From assembly GCA_015844335.1 (NCBI GenBank), contig JADLZL010006422.1:310001-374000 (forward strand): a stretch of 64,000 nt of DNA, read 5' to 3'. Numbering within the stretch: position 1 is the first letter of the stretch; each line of letters starts with the position of its first letter. A program made the translations under genes and the position numbers. A model generated the notes under the pieces. That model did not search any database, was not told the DNA's origin, and was given only the letters and a program-made list of their open reading frames with translations. Positions 57,200 to 64,000 of this stretch are shown piece after piece. Source of the DNA: Chrysopogon serrulatus. Lineage: Eukaryota > Streptophyta > Magnoliopsida > Poales > Poaceae.

Positions 57200-58239
57200 G
57201 GATCCCATCAATTCCTCTCCTATCTATAAATACACCTACGTGAGCTTACGCTTAGAGCCAGAACCATCTGCTAAACCTATCTTAACTTATAACTATGAGC
57301 TGTGCCCATGTTTAATAGACATGGTCTGAGACCAATCTTTCTTAGGAGAAGACAATGCTAGCGCTATTCTCACCTCAATAAATTTGAGCAAATCTATGTG
57401 TGCTTACGCATTAAGGATATGTCCAATGAGACAATCCGATTGAAGCCTTTTCCTTTCTCTTTGACTGGAGAAGCTAGACATTGGTATGATCTCAACATTG
57501 AGAGTACTACAGGGCATTGGAGAACTTTATGCGCTATATTTTGCCACCTTTCCTTTCCTATCTCCAAATTAGTAGATCTTCTCTTAGGGGTTCTGTCCTT
57601 TAGACAAAGAAAGAAGGAGACTCTAACCACATCCTAGAACCACTTTAACAATCTTGTCTACTTTAGACCTACTCTATCTTTACCAGACCCCATTCTTCTT
57701 CAACACTTCTATAAGGTTCTAAATAGAAAAACATTGAAGTTCCTCAACCTTGCTTCTAGAGGATCATTCTTGCATGTCACTTTTGATGATCCAAGGACTA
57801 TCTTAAAAAGGTCAAAGAAAACAAGACACCTTTAGAAGTTGAGATGTCAATAGAGGAAGAAAACTTGATAGTCAAACCTAAATCTATACCTACCACACCC
57901 CAATCTTTAGCTATTATAGAGCCTGAACCACCAAAGGAGGAGGAAACTGTTGATATTTTTACTGATTATGGAAACATCTCAAATTACTATACTATTAGGA
58001 AACCTCAGAAGCTTAAGAAATCATCAATTAGTGAAGAGACCTTAGACCCTTCTGATGGACCTTTCCTTAAGCGTAGCACAAAGGAACTTGTGTTGATTAT
58101 AAGCAACAATTGGTTAGAAAAATTAGAGCTTTCCTCTGATGTGATTCGCATCAGCACCCAAGAGGAGGTTAAAACTAGGGATCAAACTAGGGATCAAATC
58201 ATAGCACTCTTGGACAAATCTAGACCAAAAAGAGGTTAA
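57200..58239 (+). pseudogene. Athila-like gag, degenerate
   Basis: The start region (MDPINSSPIYKYTYVSL, 57199 on) runs to YELCPCLIDM, then TGA and DQSFLGEDNASAILTSIN. The frame shifts to 57398-57637 with LKPFPFSLTGEARHWYDLNI and LSFPISKLVDLLLGVLSF, matching the nested element's gag. A stop at 57635 is followed by continued homologous sequence (LDLPDPILLQHFYKVL-like), and 57844-58239 gives an open hydrophilic C-terminal piece (PPKEEETVDIFTDYGNIS). Confidence 0.75.
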
Positions 58240-59840
58240 AAGGTTCCCATCAGCACCCTAGAGGAGGTGGGAGGTAAATTGGGTGAATAACTAAAAACCT
58301 TAAAACTAGGGATCAAAAAATTACCACTAGAAAAAAACATAAACTGCCTCTAGAACGATATGTACTTATAGTTTCCTAGTGTGCCCTAACTTACCTCAAA
58401 CCCACACATAATTTTGCAACCTAGAACCAATCCTATCAACTAGCCTAAGCTAATCAAAGAAGTTTAAGGCACATAAGCAATGCACACATGGAAGCAATAG
58501 TGTAAATAATGACCAAGAGATGGAGGTGGTACCGCTACGCAATATTGAGATTAGGTCTGGCATGTAGATCGACTTGATGGTTTTTCTGATTAATCCCCAT
58601 GAAAACACAGATTCACCAGAACTCATGGAATTTATTAGTTTAAACCCTAATACTATGTTAGTGATCACTTTTTTGTCATTTATACAGGGTATATTAATGA
58701 TGTATCTTGGACGTTATCTACCATCAACAACAAGATGGGCTCATAAGTTCTTGCGATCTATCCCTGGGCCCAAGGATCCACAATCTTGCTCAAAATCAAT
58801 GAAACACACAAACCAAGTGCACCATTTGATCAATCCCGGTTTACTTTGTGTGGATGTGATAAATTTTCACATAGACCAATGGACCCGCCACCATGCAAAG
58901 AAAATATATTGACATAACTCACTGTAGTACCCTACCATGGTACTGTACACACCGTTGAGCAACTACACGTGGAAGATCAGACAAATCAGAGAAAAAGCCA
59001 AGTGAGGAGACCCATCACTAGTGCATCCAAGGGAACCAGTGAAACATTCCACAATGTCCTCAAAGGGAAATCCACACATACAAACCATAGTGTGATAGTC
59101 ACAGGAGATCATGCCATCACATTATCTTATCTCAGCTGATACCACAAATCATACATCCAATACATGTCTTATACAGTACAAATAGAACGGTCAGCTACTT
59201 GTTAATTAACCATATAACAGAAGCACTATTAAACAAAAAAAGAAGTACTCAAGAAAGGTTAAAGAGAAAAACTTATATCACTGAACTAACAACAGAACTG
59301 GACATTGTAAACATAAACACGAGCCAAAAACTTAAATTGCTGTTGGGAAGTAATCCAACAATAATTAAACTAGAGAGTAGAAAGCTTGATCATACAAATT
59401 GATCGAGTACTATGTATAGCTCTTCACAGTTTCTTCCCATCGTATGTGATGCAGAAATTCCTACTGCATATCAACCAATTCCAATTGATGTCATTCAGAG
59501 AAGATAATATGACTGCACGTGTATATTATAGTTTTTAGTGTGCTTCTTATAACATGTAGCAATCTATTTTTCAATTCAAGTGCTAGTTGAAGTTGAACTA
59601 GAAGCAATAATATCTTGAGAAAGGTATTGACATTATCCCAACTGAAGAACTTTATAGATTGCATTTTAAAACGATATGCTAACACGATTGATCATATTGT
59701 TTGCTATGAATTTAATTAAAGCTAGAATTAGTGTAATTACTTGTTTGCTATGAATTTAATTAATTAAAGTAGTGGTTGCCTGATAGAAGATAGTTTTTGA
59801 AGTATTCATTGCTCAGATCATTTCTTATAAGCAGGAAATA
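58240..59840. other. Unassigned sequence with an inverted LTR fragment
   Basis: Contains 58560-58728, which on the minus strand starts TTGTTGATGGTAGATAACGT and follows the Athila-like LTR start to GTTCTGGTGAATCTGTGTTT. It opposes the element at 55834. The rest (58240-58560, 58729-59840) is AT-rich with short ORFs only. Confidence 0.5.
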
Positions 59841-62728
59841 TGTCATACCCAGTTTTAAAGACAAAACTGAATACAAAACCATATGTGTGCCCAGAGATCA
59901 ATCACACACATATAGAGACAAATCACTGGAGTATCAAGCTCAGTGCCTTTATTACATCACAAATAGTTGTTTATTACATAAATTTATTCAAAGTCTCAGC
60001 AGAAACGAAATAAAACAACTAGCACTCCGATAGACTCCAAAGCCACGGGGATGTCAACGGTTGAGCACAAGTCTAGTAGTCCTCATCAAACTTCTCATAA
60101 ACACGGTTATCTGTTACCCATCCGGGATTTTCCAAGTAATAAAAATAAACAAGCATAAGTACATCTCGAACAAGAATAACATGGGGTTAATGAGGCTCAA
60201 AAGGTTGACACGGTTTACAGCGGTTAGCAACTTTTATCATATCTCAAATTTAGCTTAAGTGAGTAGCAACAAGTAGCATAAATCCCAAATAACCATATGA
60301 TCATGTAAACAGTGATTAAAGTATAGCAAAAACAATAATCAAGAATTTTTCCATCGCATAAACCATTATTCTATAAGAAGTCTAGGCCTCTCATGGCCAC
60401 GAGCACGGCTGATATATCAGTTTTAACACTCTGCAGAGGTTGTACACTTTCACCGTGAGTCGTGATCCCCATGTGCCCGGGTCATGACTCCCATATCACC
60501 TTTACCAAGAAAGTGCGGCAGGGTACACTATAAAGTCTTTCAAAGGTTCGTCTAACAAGTTAGGGCCGCTAGGTTTCCTCGACAAGCAAACATAGAATCC
60601 CCCTTCCAAATGGTTCACACCGCAGCAGCACACATGAGGACAGAGGCCACGCTATGCCCATCGTGTAAAGCCCCTTATGCGCCTTTCGGTAACCTCTAAC
60701 AAGCTAGAAGAGGGTCCTCATACTTAACTAAAGCCAGAGCCATATAGCCCCCACGGTTGTACTGTAAGTCCCGGGTGCTCACTTACTGATAAGTCTTTAG
60801 AGAGGACAAGAGCAAACAAGTACTCTTACCCTTTAATTTTTCATTGCTAAAAAGCAAGTTTTAACCTTTGTTGCATATAACATTAATCAAGTTACAGATC
60901 ATAATGGTTATTTCTTGAGCACTAGCATAAGCTACCCAAATGCATAAACCCACGGTATCAAGGTACAAGATACAATTGCTGGGAAATCCTTAGTGGTAAT
61001 CAAGGAAGATACATGCAATATAAATTTAGTGATTAAAGGTGAATAGGTAACAAGGATGATCCCATGCTATACTTGCCTTGCTCAACGAACTCTTGGTGAT
61101 ACGGCTCGTCAAAGAACTCCTGATCACCAACGTATTGCTCACCGTCTATACTCCACAACAAAGCAACATACAAGTATCCAAGCGCAATCATGCATAGCAA
61201 ACCAGAGTATAGATTAGAACAGTACACCAATATCATAAAATAAAGATAAAGAGTTTATAAAACAAATCTACGCATCGCTAGGATCACACAGATGTTTGGA
61301 TCACCAAAATCGGAGCTAAAACGGACAAGTTATAGATTAAACAAGATTTTATGTAGAAAACTTATTAATTTTATTAAACAATAAAATTAAAAGATTGAAA
61401 ACATGGTTAACAGTACTGTAAACATGTAGATTATTCGATTACGAATCTAACGCAACTTGAACGGATCAAATCGGAGTTAAATTGGAGAAGTTATACTTAA
61501 AAGAAAATCAGTGGCAATCTCGTAAATATCCTGAAACCGATTTTCGAATTAAAATAAATAAAATTCGGTTTTTAAACTGAACAGAGGACCACGGGTTTAA
61601 TTATAAGAAAATAGAGGGGCTCTTTAGCAAAAGTGATAGCGAAGGGGTATCCTTGTTCTTGAGCCGTTGGATCTAAAAAGGACTGCTCAGATTAAAAGAG
61701 AGGGGAAAGGGGAGGGCAGCCGGCTGGGGAAGAAGACCGACACGGCGGCGGCCATTGCCGGCGGCGAGCAAAGCTCACTGGCGAGCATCAATCGGCCGAT
61801 TCGGGCGTAATCGACCAAACCGAGGGCATGGGAGCGTAGAGCGGGCAACGGCGAACTCACCTGGCGGCGTTCGCGTGGCCTGAGGGAGGTCGGAGATGAC
61901 GTGCGACGGAGAGAGGCGGACTGTGAGCTCCTGTAGACATCGGCGACGGTTAGAGCTCAACCGAGAGCAAGAAAGAGGGAGAAAAGGGGTTCGGCGGCAT
62001 CGCGGAATTGTTGCGAAGCTCGGCCGCGAGGTTACCAAGATGGGGCGGCAGCACAGAGGCTCAACGGCGAGCGGCGGCGGCTTGCTAGGGTTGTGGCGGC
62101 AGCTGCTGCTTCCTCGAGGCAAGACGGCTGCTGCGACGGGTTGGGATGGAGGCGGTGTAGCACGGCGGCTCGGCTTTTATAGCCCAGGGGCCGCGACCGC
62201 AAAGGAAAGGGAAGAACGAGCTCGATCCGAGCTTGGCCGGAGAAAGGAAAGCGACGGCTTCCTTTTTTTGGAATGTGCCGGAGGAAGAAGAAGGAAAGGT
62301 GCGCGGGTGGCTGACGGCTGGGCCCCGCCTGTCGGCGCCAGCAAGAGAGAGGGGAGGGCGCCCGCCTTGGGCCTGCGCTGCTGGGCCGCGAAGAGCGAAG
62401 CTGGGCTTCCGGTTGAGAGAGAAGAGAGGGAGGGGAGTTGGGCCCTGCAGGCCGAATTGGAAAGAGGGGGAAACTCCATTTTCTTTTCCTTTTTCTTTTA
62501 TTTCAAACCAGATTTGAAAAGCAATTTAAAATCCAATTTGAATTTAAGCAAAGCCACTCAATACAAAACACTAGTGCACCAGCATGTATGCATGAAACAT
62601 GTATCTACCTTATGGTTGATTTTAATTTAATAAAATTAATTATTATTCTATGTTTGAATGCACACACACAATTGCATAATAAATCAATTTCACCTATTTT
62701 GAAAAGTTCCAAATTTTAGGGTGTTACA
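59841..62728 (-). mobile_element. Solo LTR of gypsy family A
   Basis: 2,888 bp flanked by perfect AAATA duplications (59836-59840, 62729-62733). On the minus strand it starts TGTAACACCCTAAAATTTGG and ends AAAACTGGGTATGACA, the least decayed LTR end in the window. It has a TATA-like CTATAAAAGCC (62171-62182), a GC-rich leader (61640-62160) and an intact 67-codon ORF (61033-61236). No internal sequence remains, indicating LTR-LTR recombination. Confidence 0.95.
61033..61236 (-). other. 67-codon ORF within the family A LTR
   Basis: The N-terminus is hydrophobic (VYCSNLYSGLLCMIALGYLY) and the tail hydrophilic (DGEQYVGDQEFFDEPYHQEF). The same 67-codon ORF is open at 38-241 (minus) and 47225-47428 (plus); at about 25566 one TGA breaks it. 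It lies in the transcribed part of the LTR. Conservation could reflect recent common descent, so coding is unproven. Confidence 0.35.
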
Positions 62729-63690
62729 AAATAGGTTGCATCTGTACCGAGCAACAAGGACCGTCATTAACCATACCAGTGATGGCGAGGCCAGATCTAC
62801 CTCCAGAGAAACAAACATTGCAGCAGGGGGAAGATAACAATGTCGATGGTGATTGGGAATAGACCGACACAATAGGCCTCACCAGTCACCTTCAATAGTA
62901 GCAGGGTTAGTGATAGTGGCGTGGTGCACTCGTTGGCCGTCGTAGCCATTCTGTCCACATTTTCCTAATCTGGCTCATCTCCCCCTAGATTTCGCCCCTT
63001 CCAAGGACCTGATCCACTTCACCCCAACCAGATCTACCCCATCACCCGCCGGATTTCCTAAGTGTGGGGTGTGGTTGAGGGTGGTCGGGGTCATAGGGAG
63101 AAGTAGGTGGGATGTGAGCAGCATTGTTATGCGGTAGAGTGATTGGGCGGTGTGGGGGGGTCAGAGGCATGGGCCATGGAGCCGGTAGTAGGAGCTTGGG
63201 GTCTTTGCTCAAAAGGGACTTGGATCTCCAGCTCGAGGTCCCAACTTGGCATGCCGCAGGTGAAGCTGCTACAACTGCCCTCCACCTTCTCTTGTGTCAC
63301 CGATGCAGCGCCTCCTCATGTGTCATCTACACCATCCTCACCTCCTGACCCAACCAAATTAGTGCCATGAGAAACAAAGTATGCCAAACCAAACCAATGT
63401 TTGACAAAACGAAGCAAGGCGCATCTCTTACCTGCATCTTGCTCACGAATGGCTACACTGGCTGCAAGAGAGTCAAGGGTGGGAGAGACGACGGCTCACG
63501 TGATAGTGTGGCGGGAGAGAGACAATGGTTGCAGCACTGCGGGAGAGAGGTGACAACTACGGATTGCACGATAGGGTTATGAACAGGTGAGGGAGGGGAA
63601 TGGGTGCATGTTAATTTGGGCCTGGCAGGTTTTCAGCACAGACAAAATAGCATGACCTAGTTGCTCCTACCACTGCTCTACGTACTAAAC
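62729..63690. other. Unassigned sequence right of the solo LTR
   Basis: Moderately GC-rich. The short overlapping ORFs (63124-63348, 63143-63370, 63367-63582) lack motifs. It may belong to the interior of the CACTA element ending at 63961. Confidence 0.35.
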
Positions 63691-63961
63691 GGATAAAGAG
63701 CAAGCCCTTTATTGACGTGCTCACGTCAACTGGAGGGGTCACTGCTATGTCTTCTAAACAAAACATGTCACTTCTGTTACGTGTGACGCGTTTTGTTGGG
63801 AAGAGTCACTAATATATCTCTATATAGTGACGTGTCTTGGGGCATGGGCAACAACTAATAAGCGACGTGTGTCAATTACCCACGTCACTAATGTATTATT
63901 AGTGACACACTTAATTCTGTCACTAATTGAGGTGTCTCCTTTATGCTGTTTTGGCATAGTG
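63691..63961. mobile_element. CACTA element terminus
   Basis: The complement of the end reads CACTATGCCAAAACAGCA at 63961. About 250 bp of subterminal sequence carry repeated GTGACG/CGTCAC and AGTGAC motifs (about 63714, 63784, 63820, 63863, 63885, 63902, 63920), typical of CACTA ends. The other terminus was not found. Confidence 0.65.
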
Positions 63962-64000
63962 GTTACGGTGTTTATTTGCAGCAAGCAGTGGTTCCTCTAG

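Larger units (their letters stand above)
55834..58240 (+). mobile_element. Athila-like retrotransposon fragment (5' LTR and gag)
   Basis: The LTR begins TGTTGATGGTCCTTAATGTC at 55834 and ends about 57080 after TGGGCATTAACAGATACCAA, matching the terminal sequence of the nested Athila-like LTR (about 1.25 kb). The tRNA-Asp site is not clear; AGTGCCAACAACGCTGC at about 57092 may be its decayed remnant. Gag follows; no pol is seen. The 3' end is undefined, and the next LTR-like piece (58560-58728) is inverted. Confidence 0.75.

Noticed and set aside
1..64000. tRNA, rRNA or other structured RNA genes
   Set aside because: No tRNA-like A-box/B-box pairs with a cloverleaf, and no rRNA-like blocks, were seen by eye. 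The tRNA-like matches are retrotransposon primer sites.

Overview
The window is nuclear DNA of a flowering plant, almost certainly a grass. The basis is the mix of repeat families: a chromovirus-type Ty3/gypsy element with 2.9-kb LTRs, Athila-like elements with a tRNA-Asp-type primer site, a copia LTR of the large grass type, CACTA elements with CCGCCTCGGTTAAT or TTTGCCGAGTGCC subterminal repeats, a Stowaway-like MITE and a plant mariner-like element (MLE). It is repeat-rich intergenic sequence. I support only one intact host gene: a five-exon single-domain response regulator on the minus strand (54514-55296).

Left part (1-20934). A gypsy LTR cut by the window edge (1-1724) lies next to a minus-strand copia-type element with a decayed gag and a 2.27-kb LTR (1725-8829). 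That LTR has inserted into the 5' LTR of a small plus-strand copia element (8830-12753). The small element has gag and a protease-like ORF but no integrase, RT or RNase H, and is itself interrupted by a 1.2-kb CACTA element (10810-12012) with a GC-rich cargo. Then come a GC-rich tract with 27-bp tandem repeats, CACTA fragments (13700-14150, 17928-18420), several kb with no recognisable gene, and an LTR-like segment (19409-20031).

Middle (20935-53964). This appears to be one mariner-like element, about 7 kb when empty, inflated to 33 kb by nested insertions. Its transposase pseudogene holds a MITE in an intron. At 24113 a Ty3/gypsy element has landed (TSD AAGAA at both ends, to 48662). An Athila-like non-autonomous element lies inside the gypsy 3' LTR (33016-45862, TSD AGCAA). 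Inside the Athila-like 3' LTR sits a 3.9-kb element with no recognisable gag or pol (33572-37515). A solo LTR (50225-51679, TSD CCGGC) interrupts the MLE's 3' half.

Right part (53965-64000). The response-regulator gene sits in a gap of about 1.9 kb between the MLE end and a plus-strand Athila-like element (55834 to about 58240). These are followed by an inverted LTR scrap, a complete solo LTR of the main gypsy family (59841-62728, TSD AAATA), and the terminus of another CACTA element (63961).

No new defence or enzymatic system is evident. The points most worth following up are the four-level nesting with readable target duplications; an extra ORF between primer site and gag in the gypsy element; loss of catalytic residues in that element's protease and integrase by G-to-A changes; the small copia element whose pol is replaced by Ser/Asp/Lys-rich sequence; and the response-regulator gene surviving between transposons. 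Boundaries were read by eye from terminal motifs and target duplications; no alignments or database searches were run.
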